NCBI RefSeq assembly: GCF_001424425.1
Contig: NZ_LMPT01000022.1
Coordinates: 202,858 to 266,857, forward strand
Direction of reading: 5' to 3'
DNA from: Acidovorax sp. Leaf191
Lineage (GTDB): Bacteria > Pseudomonadota > Gammaproteobacteria > Burkholderiales > Burkholderiaceae_C
DNA length: 64,000 nucleotides
In this document: positions 17,139 to 26,556 of the stretch, one piece after another
How the letters are laid out: each line of letters starts with the position of its first letter
Position numbering within the stretch: the stretch's first letter is position 1
The notes under the pieces: generated by a model
Told to the model about the DNA's origin: nothing
Seen by the model: only the letters and a program-made list of their open reading frames with translations
Databases searched by the model: none
Translations under genes and position numbers: made by a program

Positions 17139-20100
17139 TCAGGACAAACCCTCGATTTTAGGGGGCGTTGCGCGGGCGCTGCCGAATTTGCGGCGGGCCC
17201 AGCCTGCCAGGTCGTCCATGTAGCAATAAACCACCGGCACCACCACCAGCGTGAGCAGCGATGAGGTGATGACGCCGCCGATCACCGCCTGGCCCATGGG
17301 GGCACGCTGCTCGGAGCCCTCGGACAGCGCAAACGCCAGCGGCACCATGCCGAAGATCATGGCCAGCGTGGTCATGAGGATGGGGCGCAGCCGCACGCGC
17401 GCGGCCAGCAGCAGGGCGTCCGCGCGGGGCAGGCCAGGCACGGTGCGGCCCTCGTCGTTCACGTGTTCCTCGCGGGCACGGATCGCAAAGTCCACCAGCA
17501 GGATGGCGTTCTTGGTCACCAGGCCCATCAGCATCACCACGCCGATGATGGAGAACATCGACAGCGTGGAGCGGAACATCAGGAGCGCCAGGACCACGCC
17601 GATCAGCGTGAGCGGCAGCGAGGTCATGAGCGCCAGCGGCTGCAAAAAGCTCTTGAACTGGCTCGCCAGAATCATGTAGATGAAGATGATCGCCATGGCC
17701 AGGGCCGAGATGGCGTAGCCGAACGATTCGGCCATGTTCTTGGTGGAGCCGCCGAACTGGTAGCGGTAGCCCGGCGGAAAGCTCACGCCCTCCAGCGCCT
17801 TCTTGATGTCGTTCGACACCTCTCCGGCCGAGCGCTGCGACACGTTGGCGTTCACCGCCACCTCGCGGGTCAGGTCGCGCCGGTTGATCTGGTTGGCGCC
17901 GGTGGACTCGGTCACGCTGGCCACCTGGTTCAGGCGCACGATGCGCGTGGTGCCGTCGGCGTTGGCCAGGGCGAACGGCAGGCGCTCCAGGTCTTGCGGG
18001 GCGGTGCGGGCCTCGGGGGCCAGGCGCACGTTCACGTCGTAGGTCTGGTCGTCCGGCGCGCGCCAGTTGCCCACGGTGGTGCCGGCCACCAGGGTGCGCA
18101 GCGATGCGGCCATCTGCGACACCGACAGGCCCAGGTCCGACGCCGCATCGCGCCGCACGTCGAGCGCGATGACCGGCTTGTTGGGCTTGGCGCTGGTGTC
18201 CAGGTCCACCAGGCCGGGGATGCCGCGGATCTTCTCGGTCACCACCTTGGTCAGGCGCTCCAGCTCCTGCAGGTCCGGGCCCTGCAGCGAGAACTCCACC
18301 TGCTTTTGGCCGCCCACGGCGTCCAGCAGGCCCACGTGGGTGATGGTGATGCCGGGCACAGTCTTCAGGCGCTCGCGCAGCACGTCGGACATCTGGTCCA
18401 CGCTGCGGCTGCGGTCCTTGCGGTCCACCAGGCGCACGTAGATGTTGGCGTAGATCTTGCCCTGCGCGCTGCCGGTGTTGATGGTAGAGAGCGTGTAGCG
18501 CACCTCGGGCATCTCGCGCAGGATGCCTTCCACCTGCCGTGCCTTGGCCTCGGTGGCTTCCAGCGACGAGCCGACGGGCGTGTAGAAGTTGAGCGAGGTT
18601 TCGGAGAAATCGGCCTTGGGCACGAACTCGGTGCCCAGCAGCGGCACCATGAAGATGCTCAGCACGAAGACGGCCAGCGCTATGGCCATCGTCGCCACCT
18701 TGTGCACCAGCGACCAGCGCAGGATGCGCTGGTAACCCTCGGCCAGCGCCTCGGTGGCACGGTCGAACCAGCCGGTGACGCGGCCGATGGTCTCGTCGTA
18801 GAAGGTGACGGGCCCGGTCTTGTGGCCATGCCCGTGGATGCTGGGGTCGTGCCAGATGCTCGACAGCATCGGGTCGAGCGTGAAGCTCACGAACATCGAG
18901 ATCATCACCGCCGCGACGATGGTGATGCCGAACTCGTGAAAAAACTTGCCAATGATGCCGCCCATGAACCCGATGGGCATGAACACCGCCACGATGGACA
19001 GCGTGGTGGCCAGCACCGCCAGGCCAATCTCCTGCGTGCCGTCCATGGCCGCGTTGTAGGCCGACTTGCCCATCTGCACGTGCCGCACGATGTTCTCGCG
19101 CACCACGATGGCGTCGTCGATCAACAGGCCCACGCACAGGGAGAGCGCCATCAGCGTGATCATGTTGATGGTGAAGCCGAACATGTTCATGAACAGGAAC
19201 GTGCCGATCAGCGCGATCGGCAGCGTGAGCCCGGTGATCACGGTGGAGCGCCAGGAGTTCAGGAACAGAAAGACGATCAGCACCGTGAGGATGGCGCCCT
19301 CGATCAGCGTCTGGCGCACGTTGTTCACCGCCACGCGGATGGGTCGGGCGCTGTCGCCGATGGTCTCCAGGCGCACGCCGGGGGGCAACTGGTTCTTGAG
19401 CTCTGCCACGGCCGCGGTGAGGCCGTCCACCACCTCGATGGTGTTCTCGCCCTGCGACTTCTGCACCGACAGCAGCAGCGTGCGCTGGCCGTTGTACAGG
19501 GCCAGGCTTTCCACTTCCTGGGCGCCATCGTTGACCCGGGCGACCTGGTCCAGCCGCACGGGGGCACCGTTCTTGCGGGCGACGATGATCTTGCCAAAGT
19601 CCTCCGGCCGCTCCATGCGCGCGTCGATCTGCACCACGCGGTCTTGCGCCAGCGACCGGATGGAGCCGACGGGCAGGTCCTGGTTCTCGTTGCGCACGGC
19701 CTGGGCCACCTGGTCGGGCGTCACGCCGAAGGCTTCGAGCGCCTGCGGGTTCAGGTAGATGTTGATCTCGCGCTTGGTGGCACCCACCAGGTTCACGGCA
19801 CCCACGCCGCGCACGTTCTCCAGGCGCTTTTTCAGCACCTGCTCGGACCAGGTGGTCAGCTCCACCGCGCTGCGCTGCGTGCCGCCCGCCTTGTCATCCG
19901 GCAGCACGGCCAGCGACCACACGGCGCGGCTGGCGGGGTCGAAGCGCAGCACGCGCGGCTCCTTGACCTCGGTGCGCAGCAGGGGGCGCACGGTGGCCAC
20001 CTTCTCGCGCACGTCCTCGGCGGCCTTGCGGCCGTCGATGTGCAGCTGGAACTCGATGATGACCACCGCAGTGCCTTCGTAGCTGCGCGAGGTCAGGGCG

Positions 20101-20333
20101 TTGATGCCGGCGATCGAGTTGACGCCTTCCTCGATCTTCTTGGTGACCTCGCTCTCCACGATTTCGGGCGATGCACCGGGGTAGTCCACGGTGACCACGA
20201 CCACCGGAAAGTCGATGTTGGGGAACTGGTCGACCTTCAGGCGCTGGTACGAAAACAAACCCAGCACCACGATGGCGAGCATCACCATGGTGGCGAACAC
20301 CGGGTTCTTGAGGCTGACTTGGGTGAACCACAT
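17139..20333 (-). CDS. RND-family efflux pump, inner-membrane subunit
   Basis: A 1064-aa AcrB/MexF-type proton-driven exporter with two sets of six transmembrane segments and two large periplasmic loops. Proton-relay residues are visible: the paired aspartates in TM4 ([15 protein letters not shown]) and the TM10 lysine in [13 protein letters not shown]. The N-terminus ([30 protein letters not shown]) is typical. Full length. It follows the membrane-fusion gene by 14 bases and acts with it and TolC. The substrate is probably a hydrophobic drug or solvent; the close TetR gene suggests induction by such a compound. Confidence 0.93.
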   Translation of the reverse strand: MWFTQVSLKNPVFATMVMLAIVVLGLFSYQRLKVDQFPNIDFPVVVVTVDYPGASPEIVESEVTKKIEEGVNSIAGINALTSRSYEGTAVVIIEFQLHIDGRKAAEDVREKVATVRPLLRTEVKEPRVLRFDPASRAVWSLAVLPDDKAGGTQRSAVELTTWSEQVLKKRLENVRGVGAVNLVGATKREINIYLNPQALEAFGVTPDQVAQAVRNENQDLPVGSIRSLAQDRVVQIDARMERPEDFGKIIVARKNGAPVRLDQVARVNDGAQEVESLALYNGQRTLLLSVQKSQGENTIEVVDGLTAAVAELKNQLPPGVRLETIGDSARPIRVAVNNVRQTLIEGAILTVLIVFLFLNSWRSTVITGLTLPIALIGTFLFMNMFGFTINMITLMALSLCVGLLIDDAIVVRENIVRHVQMGKSAYNAAMDGTQEIGLAVLATTLSIVAVFMPIGFMGGIIGKFFHEFGITIVAAVMISMFVSFTLDPMLSSIWHDPSIHGHGHKTGPVTFYDETIGRVTGWFDRATEALAEGYQRILRWSLVHKVATMAIALAVFVLSIFMVPLLGTEFVPKADFSETSLNFYTPVGSSLEATEAKARQVEGILREMPEVRYTLSTINTGSAQGKIYANIYVRLVDRKDRSRSVDQMSDVLRERLKTVPGITITHVGLLDAVGGQKQVEFSLQGPDLQELERLTKVVTEKIRGIPGLVDLDTSAKPNKPVIALDVRRDAASDLGLSVSQMAASLRTLVAGTTVGNWRAPDDQTYDVNVRLAPEARTAPQDLERLPFALANADGTTRIVRLNQVASVTESTGANQINRRDLTREVAVNANVSQRSAGEVSNDIKKALEGVSFPPGYRYQFGGSTKNMAESFGYAISALAMAIIFIYMILASQFKSFLQPLALMTSLPLTLIGVVLALLMFRSTLSMFSIIGVVMLMGLVTKNAILLVDFAIRAREEHVNDEGRTVPGLPRADALLLAARVRLRPILMTTLAMIFGMVPLAFALSEGSEQRAPMGQAVIGGVITSSLLTLVVVPVVYCYMDDLAGWARRKFGSARATPPKIEGLS

Positions 20334-20347
20334 GGGGTGCGGGCCGG

Positions 20348-21523
20348 TCAGGGGGCAGCGCGGGGCGCCGATGCGGACGCGCCCGCCGGGGCCGCTGCGG
20401 CAGCGGCCACCGCCGTGCCTTCACGCAGTTGCCCGATGCGCCCGTCGATCACCGGCGTGCCTTCTGCCACGCCCTGGACGGCGACCCAGGTCTGGCCGTT
20501 GACCACCGAGCGCGCGCCGGTCTTGACCTCGGCGTACGCGATGCGGCCGTCCTTGACCGTCTGCAGGTAGGGCGCGGGCTTGTCGGTGCGCACGGCGTCC
20601 AGCGGCACGGTCAGCACCTCGGCACGGCCGGTGTCGAGCGTGCCCTGCACGAACAGGCCCTGGCGCAGCGGCGTGTCGCCCTGGGCCTGGTCCACCCGCA
20701 GGTAGACCGGCACGGTGCGGCTGCCGGCCTGCGCGCTGGGGTTGATGCGCGCCACGGTGGCAGGCACCGGGGTCGCTGTGCCGTCGACGGTCAGCAGCGC
20801 CTTCTGGCCCACGCGCACGGCCAGCGAATCGGCCGGGGTGAGCAGTGCTTCCAGTTCCAGCCGCGACAGGTCCACCACTTCGATGATGCGGGCGTCCACG
20901 GCCACGCGCTCGCCCGGCTGGGCCAGGCGCTGTGCCACCAGGCCGGTGATGGGACTCTTGAGCACGGTGTCGTCCAGCGACTTGCGCGCCACGTCGGCGG
21001 CCGACACGGCGGCCTGGTAGCTCGACTGCGCGGATTCGAGGCTGGCCTGCGACGTGACGAGCGCGGTGGGCGAGATGAAGCCCTGGTCCACCAGCGCGCG
21101 GTTGTTGGTGTACTGGCGCTGGTTGATGTCCACCTGCGACTTGGCCGCGTCGGCCTGCTGCTGCGCCTGTCGCAGGCGCGCCCGGGCCTCGGTGGGGTCG
21201 ATGCGGGCCACTTCCTGCCCGGCCTTGACGCTGTCGCCCTCGCGCAGCGTCAGGCCTTGCAGCTCGCCGCCCACGCGCGCCTTGACCATGGCCGATTCGA
21301 CCGCACGCAGCGAGCCGGACACCGGCACCCCGAGCGTCAGGTTCTGGCGCCGCACCAGGATGATCTCGTCGGCCGCCAACTGCAGCGGTGCCTGCGCCTT
21401 CTGGGCCGACGCTTCGGCCAGCGCTTTTTGCTGGGCCTGGCGGGCCGCCATGCCGCGCCAGGCGCCCCCGCCGACCAACACGACGACGACGGCTGCTGCC
21501 ATCCAGGGAATCCAGCGTTTCAT
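20348..21523 (-). CDS. RND efflux periplasmic adaptor (membrane-fusion protein)
   Basis: A 391-aa HlyD/AcrA-family adaptor with an N-terminal membrane anchor (MKRWIPWMAAAVVVVLVGGG), a lipoyl-like half (VKARVGGELQGLTLREGDSVKAGQ), a helical hairpin (about 140-215), and the second lipoyl half and beta-barrel (LKSPITGLVAQRLAQPGERV). No lipobox is present, so it is anchored by the helix. ATG 21523 is two bases after the tetR stop; the frame continues upstream but only as a shadow of tetR. The Ala/Pro-rich C-terminal tail is low complexity. Confidence 0.92.
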   Translation of the reverse strand: MKRWIPWMAAAVVVVLVGGGAWRGMAARQAQQKALAEASAQKAQAPLQLAADEIILVRRQNLTLGVPVSGSLRAVESAMVKARVGGELQGLTLREGDSVKAGQEVARIDPTEARARLRQAQQQADAAKSQVDINQRQYTNNRALVDQGFISPTALVTSQASLESAQSSYQAAVSAADVARKSLDDTVLKSPITGLVAQRLAQPGERVAVDARIIEVVDLSRLELEALLTPADSLAVRVGQKALLTVDGTATPVPATVARINPSAQAGSRTVPVYLRVDQAQGDTPLRQGLFVQGTLDTGRAEVLTVPLDAVRTDKPAPYLQTVKDGRIAYAEVKTGARSVVNGQTWVAVQGVAEGTPVIDGRIGQLREGTAVAAAAAAPAGASASAPRAAP

Positions 21524-21525
21524 GG

Positions 21526-22224
21526 TCAGGTGCCGCGTGAGGAAGGGGAGTGGGCGGCGGTGGCCGGGCCATCGGCCCGCACCAGCAGACCATGGAGCAC
21601 GTTGTCGATCTGCGCCTCGATGAATTTCTCGGGGTCCAGGTCCATGCCTTCGGGAATGCACACCGACACCGAGTGCTTCCACATCATGAGGAAGATCATC
21701 GGTGCAAGCACCACGTGCACGATGTAATCGAGCGACACGGGGCGGAACTCGCCGCGCTCGATGCCGCGCTCGATGATGCGGCGCACCAGCCCCTGGCCGG
21801 GCAGGATCACCTCCTGCCGGTAGAACTGCATGATTTCCGGGAAGTTCTGCGCCTCGCTGAACATCAGCTTGGTGATGCCCGACGCCTTGGTGGAGCCGAT
21901 GCGCTCCCACCAGACCTGGTAGCAGTAGCGCAGCAGCTCGGTGGTGCTGCCCTCGAAGGTTTCGAGCTCCTGCGTCCACTCTTCGAAGCGGCCCGCGATG
22001 TTCTGGCGCACCACGGCCTTGAAGAGTTCTTCCTTGCTGGGGAAGTACAGGAACAGCGTGCCCTTGGACACTCCGGCCCGCGCGGCGACCTCGTCCACAC
22101 GCGTGGCCGCAAAGCCTTTTTCGACAAAAAGGTCCAGCGCTGCCTCCAGCAATTCGCCGGGGCGGGCTTCCTTGCGGCGCTCGCGTTTGGTTCCGGCTGA
22201 AGGGGGTGGGGAGGCTGAGGTCAA
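21526..22224 (-). CDS. TetR-family repressor of the efflux operon
   Basis: A 232-aa TetR regulator with an N-terminal helix-turn-helix (VDEVAARAGVSKGTLFLYFPSKEELF) and a ligand-binding C-terminal domain. It is the first gene of the efflux run. TTG 22224 is the only start available: an in-frame TAA lies a few codons upstream and no ATG or GTG precedes the DNA-binding domain. No good ribosome-binding site is visible, so the message may be poorly translated or the start misread. An imperfect palindrome at 22237-22258 just upstream is the likely autoregulatory operator. Confidence 0.87.
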   Translation of the reverse strand: MTSASPPPSAGTKRERRKEARPGELLEAALDLFVEKGFAATRVDEVAARAGVSKGTLFLYFPSKEELFKAVVRQNIAGRFEEWTQELETFEGSTTELLRYCYQVWWERIGSTKASGITKLMFSEAQNFPEIMQFYRQEVILPGQGLVRRIIERGIERGEFRPVSLDYIVHVVLAPMIFLMMWKHSVSVCIPEGMDLDPEKFIEAQIDNVLHGLLVRADGPATAAHSPSSRGT

Positions 22225-22236
22225 AGGGGTGTTTAG

Positions 22237-22258
22237 TTAATGACTGACTGGTTAGTAA
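22237..22258. promoter_or_regulatory. Candidate TetR operator upstream of the efflux operon
   Basis: A 22-bp AT-rich imperfect palindrome, TTAATGACTGA on one side and CTGGTTAGTAA on the other, with the outer TTA/TAA and several inner bases symmetric. The repeated TGAC words resemble operators of AcrR/TtgR-like repressors. It begins 12 bases upstream of the tetR start, where it would block initiation. This is inference from symmetry and position. Confidence 0.5.
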
Positions 22259-22496
22259 TGTAGCAAGGGTGTGTGCTGGCGTCAATTCGTTGGTGCCCGG
22301 CAGACCGCAAAACCGGCACGCAGGCGACACCCGCGGGTAAACCCCGAGCGTGCGGATTTTGGGCCGCGAAGGCACCCTGGCAGGGGCGTTCATCGACGCC
22401 CCGTGGTGGTGCGCCGTGCTGCTGCAGGCCCCGTCTTTGTGCAAAAGCGTGCTCCAAAAAAGGGAGCGCCTTGCGGGCTTTGGCTCTCTGGCGCAA

Positions 22497-22547
22497 ATGT
22501 CCTTAAAACAGGACCAAACGACCCTAAATGTCTTATTGACAGGACAT
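22497..22547. promoter_or_regulatory. Two operator-like copies upstream of the GntR catabolic operon
   Basis: ATGTCCTTAAAACAGGACCA at 22497-22516 and ATGTCTTATTGACAGGACAT at 22528-22547 share ATGTC-T and ACAGGAC, and the second is a near-palindrome (ATGTC/GACAT). Their starts are 31 bp apart, about three helical turns, so a regulator could bind both on one DNA face. TTGACA at 22536-22541 within the second copy could be a -35 element. The region 22259-22496 between this and the divergent tetR shows no gene; a GC-rich ORF there is not convincing. Confidence 0.55.
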
Positions 22548-22562
22548 TACCGATGCTTGACG

Positions 22563-23372
22563 ATGAACCCCATGTCGCCCAAGCTGCCACTGCCCAAGTA
22601 CCACCAGATCTACCTGGTGCTGCGCGAGCAATTGCAGGAAGGCCACTTCGCCGCGGGCCTGCCGGGCGAGCTGGCGCTGATGGAGCAGTTCTCCGTGGCC
22701 CGCGTCACCGTGCGCCGCGCGCTGGAGCTGCTGCAGGGCGAAGGCCTGATCTCGCGCCAACCCGGCCGCGGCACCCGGCCCGTGCTGCAGCCCGACGCAG
22801 GGCAGGGCAGTGCGGATGGCTCCCCCCACAGCAACCGCGCGCAACTGACGGGCCTGCTCGAAAATCTGGTCAGCATGGGTCTGCGCACCTCGGTCAAGGT
22901 GCTCGATGTGGAGACGGTGACGGCCTCTCGCGCCGTGGCCGGTGCGCTGCAGATCGCCGTGGGCGACTCGGTGCAGAAGGCAGTGCGGGTGCGCAGCACG
23001 CGTGAAGGCCCTCTGTCGCACATCACCACCTACGTGCCCGCCGACATCGCCCGCCAGTTCGGCCGGCGCGAGCTGGCCCGCAAGCCCATCCTGGTGTTGC
23101 TGGAGGAATCCGGCGTGAAGGTGGGCCGCGCCCACCAGACGATTTCCGCCAAGCTGGCCGATGCCGTCGTCGCCCGCCACCTGGATGTGGCCGTGGGCTC
23201 GGCCCTGCTGGCGGTGCGCCGCCTGATCCTGGACGACCAGGAGCGGCCGGTGCAATGGCTGCATGGCCTGTACCGGCCGGACCGCTACGAATACGAGATG
23301 CAGCTGTCGCGCGTCGGCAGCATCGACGCCAAGGTCTGGGTCAGCAAAGAGCTGTCCGCCCAGTTCCACTGA
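22563..23372 (+). CDS. GntR/HutC-family regulator
   Basis: A 269-aa transcription factor. The N-terminal winged helix-turn-helix (YHQIYLVLREQL, then LMEQFSVARVTVRRALELLQGEGLISRQPGRGT) is followed by a UTRA-type ligand-binding domain (LLEESGVKVGRAHQTISAKLADA and the family-typical C-terminal VRRLILDDQERPVQWLHGLYRPDRY). ATG 22563 is chosen; ATG 22572 is possible, and the upstream open frame does not look coding. It lies 42 bases before the substrate-binding protein gene in the same direction, so it probably controls, and is part of, the catabolic operon through the two sites at 22497-22547. The inducer is likely the imported substrate or an early product. Confidence 0.9.
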   Translation: MNPMSPKLPLPKYHQIYLVLREQLQEGHFAAGLPGELALMEQFSVARVTVRRALELLQGEGLISRQPGRGTRPVLQPDAGQGSADGSPHSNRAQLTGLLENLVSMGLRTSVKVLDVETVTASRAVAGALQIAVGDSVQKAVRVRSTREGPLSHITTYVPADIARQFGRRELARKPILVLLEESGVKVGRAHQTISAKLADAVVARHLDVAVGSALLAVRRLILDDQERPVQWLHGLYRPDRYEYEMQLSRVGSIDAKVWVSKELSAQFH

Positions 23373-23414
23373 TCACAACGACCGCCCCCCGACCCCCCCC
23401 CAAGGAGAACGCCC

Positions 23415-24617
23415 ATGAGTAACCGCCGCCATTTCCTATCCCAGTCGGCTGCCGCCGCATCGGCCCTGGCCTTCCCCCTGGTGGGCGGGGCCCAGGCCAA
23501 GGCCATCAAGGTGGGTGTGCTGCACCCGGTGACGGGCGCGCTGGCGTACTCGGGCCAGCAGTGCCGCGAGGGCGCGATGATGGCCATCGAGGACATCAAC
23601 AAGGCCGGCGGCATCAAGTCCCTGGGCGGCGCCAAGCTCGAGGCCTTGCTGGGCGACGCGCAGTCGCAGCCCCAGGCCGGCGCGGCCGAGGTCGAGAAGA
23701 TGAACGAGGCGGGCGTGTCCGCCGTGGTCGGCGCCTTCGCGTCGGCCATCTGCCTGGCCACCACACAGGCCGCCGCCAAGTACAACCTGCCGCACATCGT
23801 GGACGTGGGCGTGGCCGACCAGATCGTGGAGCGGGGCCTCAAGAACACCTTCCGCTTCGGCCCCGGCTACAAGAAGTGCACCGAGACGGCCATGGCCAAC
23901 CTGCACGTGCTCAACACCGCCGCCGGCAAGCCAGCCAAGACGGTGATGATCATCCACGAGGAATCGCTGTTCGGCTCCGGTACGGCCCAATTGCTGTCGC
24001 GCGAGCTGCCGGGCTACGGCTACGAGGTCAAGGAAGTCGTCAAGCACGCCAACCCCACGCGCGACTTCAACAATATCGTGCTGCGCATGAAGGCGGTCAA
24101 CCCCGACATCGTGATCCCCGCCAACTACTACAACGAGTACGCGCTGCTGGTGCGCACCATGCAGCAGCAAAAGGTCACGCCCAAGGCCATCTACTCGGTG
24201 CTGGGCGGCGCCGCATCGAGCTACAAGTTCGTCAAGGAGTTTCCGGACGCAGCCAACGGCATCATCGACTGCAACCACTGGTTCAACCCCAAGGACAAGC
24301 GCGCGCAGGACCTCAAGAAGCGGGTGGAGGCCAAGGGCCTGTTCTTCAGCTACGAACTGTTCATGACCTACACGTCCATGTGGCTGCTGGCCGACGCGCT
24401 GGAGCGCGCCAAATCGATGGACCGCGCCGCCCTGATCGACGCGCTGGAAAAGAGCACGTTTGCCGACCACATCATGCCGTACGGCCCCACCAAGTTCGTC
24501 GCCGGACAGAACCAGGGAGCCCAGCCACTCATGACCCAGGTGCTGAACAAGGACATCAAGGTCATCATCCCGCGCGACTACCGCGAAGCAGACCCGCTCT
24601 TCCCCTTGAAGGCCTGA
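23415..24617 (+). CDS. Liv-type ABC transporter substrate-binding protein
   Basis: A 400-aa periplasmic binding protein of the branched-chain amino acid/amide (LivJ/UrtA-like, type 1 fold) class, with a signal ending near GAQA. Family segments are IKVGVLHPVTGALAYSG, AVVGAFASAICLATTQAA and FRFGPGYKKCTETAMANL. Strong ribosome-binding site AAGGAGA just upstream. First transport gene of the operon; it should deliver the ligand to the LivHM/GF proteins encoded next. Such proteins bind amino acids, amides, urea or aromatic acids, so the substrate must be judged from the enzymes: a small cyclic amide or imide is my inference. Confidence 0.9.
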   Translation: MSNRRHFLSQSAAAASALAFPLVGGAQAKAIKVGVLHPVTGALAYSGQQCREGAMMAIEDINKAGGIKSLGGAKLEALLGDAQSQPQAGAAEVEKMNEAGVSAVVGAFASAICLATTQAAAKYNLPHIVDVGVADQIVERGLKNTFRFGPGYKKCTETAMANLHVLNTAAGKPAKTVMIIHEESLFGSGTAQLLSRELPGYGYEVKEVVKHANPTRDFNNIVLRMKAVNPDIVIPANYYNEYALLVRTMQQQKVTPKAIYSVLGGAASSYKFVKEFPDAANGIIDCNHWFNPKDKRAQDLKKRVEAKGLFFSYELFMTYTSMWLLADALERAKSMDRAALIDALEKSTFADHIMPYGPTKFVAGQNQGAQPLMTQVLNKDIKVIIPRDYREADPLFPLKA

Positions 24618-24715
24618 GAAACCCACCTCCGGCCATGCCTGCAACCGCCAGCGCGGCGCCAGAGCACCTGGTGCCAGGCCGCGCCTTTGCCTGAACAGCC
24701 GGACACACCACACCC

Positions 24716-25588
24716 ATGTTCGATCTCAGCATCCTCTTCCCCTCGGTCCTGAACGGCCTGACGACCGGCGCGGTCTACGCGCTGATCGCCCTGGGCCTGA
24801 CACTGATCTACGGCGTGCTGCACATCATCAACTTCGCGCACGGCGCGTCGCTGATGTTGGCGCTGTACGCCGTCTACCTGCTCAAGCAGCACTGGGGGAT
24901 CGACCCCTATCTGGCGCTGCCCATCGTGGTGCCGGGCATGTTCGCCCTGGGCTACGTGCTGCAGCGCGTGGTCATCAACCGCGCCAGCCACGGCAAGGAC
25001 GAGAACATCCTGCTCGTCACGCTGGGCATCTCCATCGTCATGGAGAACCTGGCGCTGCTGTTCTTCAAGTCGGACACGCGCACCATCGAGACCAGCTACA
25101 CCCTCACCACCGTGGCCATCGGCCCGGCGATGATCGCGCTGCCCAAGCTCGTGTCCTTTGCTGGCGCGCTGGTCGTATCGGGCCTGCTGCTGTGGATCGT
25201 GGGGCGCACCGACCTGGGCCGGGCCATCCGCGCGGTGGCGCGCGAGAAGCACGGCGCCAAGCTCATGGGCATCCATGTGGACCATGTCTACGCCATGAGC
25301 TTCGGGATCGGCCTGGCCTGCCTGGGCGCGGCCGCGTGCTTTCTGCTGCCGGCCTACTACGTCAACCCGCAGGTGGGCAGCGGCTTCGTGCTGGTGGCCT
25401 TCACCATCGTGGTGCTCGGCGGCATGGGCAGTTTTGCGGGCGCGCTGGTCGGCGGGCTGCTGATCGGCGTGGTGGAGTCGCTGGGCGGCCTGTACCTGGG
25501 CGAATCGCTGGGGCAGATCGGCATCTTCGCCATCTTTATCGCCGTGCTGCTGTTTCGCCCGCAGGGCCTGTTTGGAGCCCGTCAATGA
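24716..25588 (+). CDS. livH: Liv-type ABC permease, LivH-like
   Basis: A 290-aa inner-membrane permease of the branched-chain amino acid class with about eight hydrophobic segments. Typical motifs are GLTTGAVYALIALGLTLIYGVLHIINFAHG near the start and, after the cytoplasmic loop with RAIRAVAREKHGAKLMG, VVLGGMGSFAGALVGGLLIG. It forms the pore with the LivM-like protein; its stop overlaps that gene's ATG. The 98 bases between the binding-protein gene and this one hold no clear promoter or terminator. Confidence 0.93.
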   Translation: MFDLSILFPSVLNGLTTGAVYALIALGLTLIYGVLHIINFAHGASLMLALYAVYLLKQHWGIDPYLALPIVVPGMFALGYVLQRVVINRASHGKDENILLVTLGISIVMENLALLFFKSDTRTIETSYTLTTVAIGPAMIALPKLVSFAGALVVSGLLLWIVGRTDLGRAIRAVAREKHGAKLMGIHVDHVYAMSFGIGLACLGAAACFLLPAYYVNPQVGSGFVLVAFTIVVLGGMGSFAGALVGGLLIGVVESLGGLYLGESLGQIGIFAIFIAVLLFRPQGLFGARQ

Positions 25589-26556
25589 AGCAGCTCGCAT
25601 CCATCGCGCTCTTCGCGCTGGCCGTGTCGGCCATCACCTTCGCGTCCGACTCCGGCGTGCTGCTGAACTTCATCATGATGGCCCTGTATGCCGCCTTGCT
25701 GGCGCAGGCCTGGAACATCCTGGGCGGCTTCGGCGGGCAGTTCTCGTTCGGCCATGCGCTGTTCTTCGGCACGGGCGCCTACATCCAGGCCATTGCGCAG
25801 ATGCAGGGCGGCATCAACGCCTGGGTGGCGCTGCCCATGGCCGTGGGCGGCAGCGCGCTGGTGGGGCTGTTCGTGGGCGGGCTGTCGTTCCGCTACGGGC
25901 TCAAGGGATCGTACTTCGCGCTGGTCACCCTGGCTTTTGCCGAGGTGTTTCGCATCCTGGCGCTGTCGGTGCCCTTCACCGGCGCGGGCGTGGGCCTGAT
26001 GCTGCCGCTCAAGGAATCGGTGGCCAACATGCAGTTCGGCTCGCGCAAAGGCTATGTCTTCCTGATCCTGTCGCTGGTCACGCTGGCGCTGCTGGCCAGC
26101 TGGTGGCTCAAGAACTCTCGCTTCGGTGCCTGGCTGCAGGCTGTGCGCGACAACGAAGACGCGGCCCGCGCCATCGGCGTCAATCCGTTCACCGTGAAGA
26201 TGGGCGCCATCGCGCTGTCGGGCGGCTTCATGGGGGCGGCAGGGGCGTTCTATGTGCAGGTGTTCCAGTACATCGACCCGGGCATCGCCTACGGCTCGGT
26301 GACCTCGGTGGAAGCCCTGGTGGCGGCCATCGTGGGCGGCATCGGCACCATCTGGGGGCCAGTGCTGGGCGCCTTGGTGCTGCACGTGCTGGCCGACCTC
26401 ACGCGCAACCTGTTCGGCCAACTGCCCGGCATCAACATGGTGATCTACGGGGTGGTGCTGGTGGTCATCGTCATGTTCCTGCCGCGCGGCATCGCAGGCC
26501 TGGGACAGTCGGTGGTGCATCTGTGGAAACGTTCGGGAGGCCGCCATGGCCAATGA
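25585..26556 (+). CDS. livM: Liv-type ABC permease, LivM-like
   Basis: A 323-aa inner-membrane permease, partner of the LivH-like protein. It carries the class motifs NILGGFGGQFSFGHALFFGTGAY, the EAA-like loop RDNEDAARAIGVN and IVGGIGTIWGPVLGALVL. ATG 25585 sits in an ATGA overlap with the upstream gene; the longer frame upstream is only a shadow. It overlaps the next gene by 11 bases, indicating tight coupling. Confidence 0.93.
   Translation: MKQLASIALFALAVSAITFASDSGVLLNFIMMALYAALLAQAWNILGGFGGQFSFGHALFFGTGAYIQAIAQMQGGINAWVALPMAVGGSALVGLFVGGLSFRYGLKGSYFALVTLAFAEVFRILALSVPFTGAGVGLMLPLKESVANMQFGSRKGYVFLILSLVTLALLASWWLKNSRFGAWLQAVRDNEDAARAIGVNPFTVKMGAIALSGGFMGAAGAFYVQVFQYIDPGIAYGSVTSVEALVAAIVGGIGTIWGPVLGALVLHVLADLTRNLFGQLPGINMVIYGVVLVVIVMFLPRGIAGLGQSVVHLWKRSGGRHGQ

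Noticed and set aside
17463-20570. A 1035-aa ORF opposite the RND pump gene
   Set aside because: It is the antisense shadow of a clear RND transporter; His/Asp/Gln-rich composition is typical of reverse-strand reads in GC-rich DNA.
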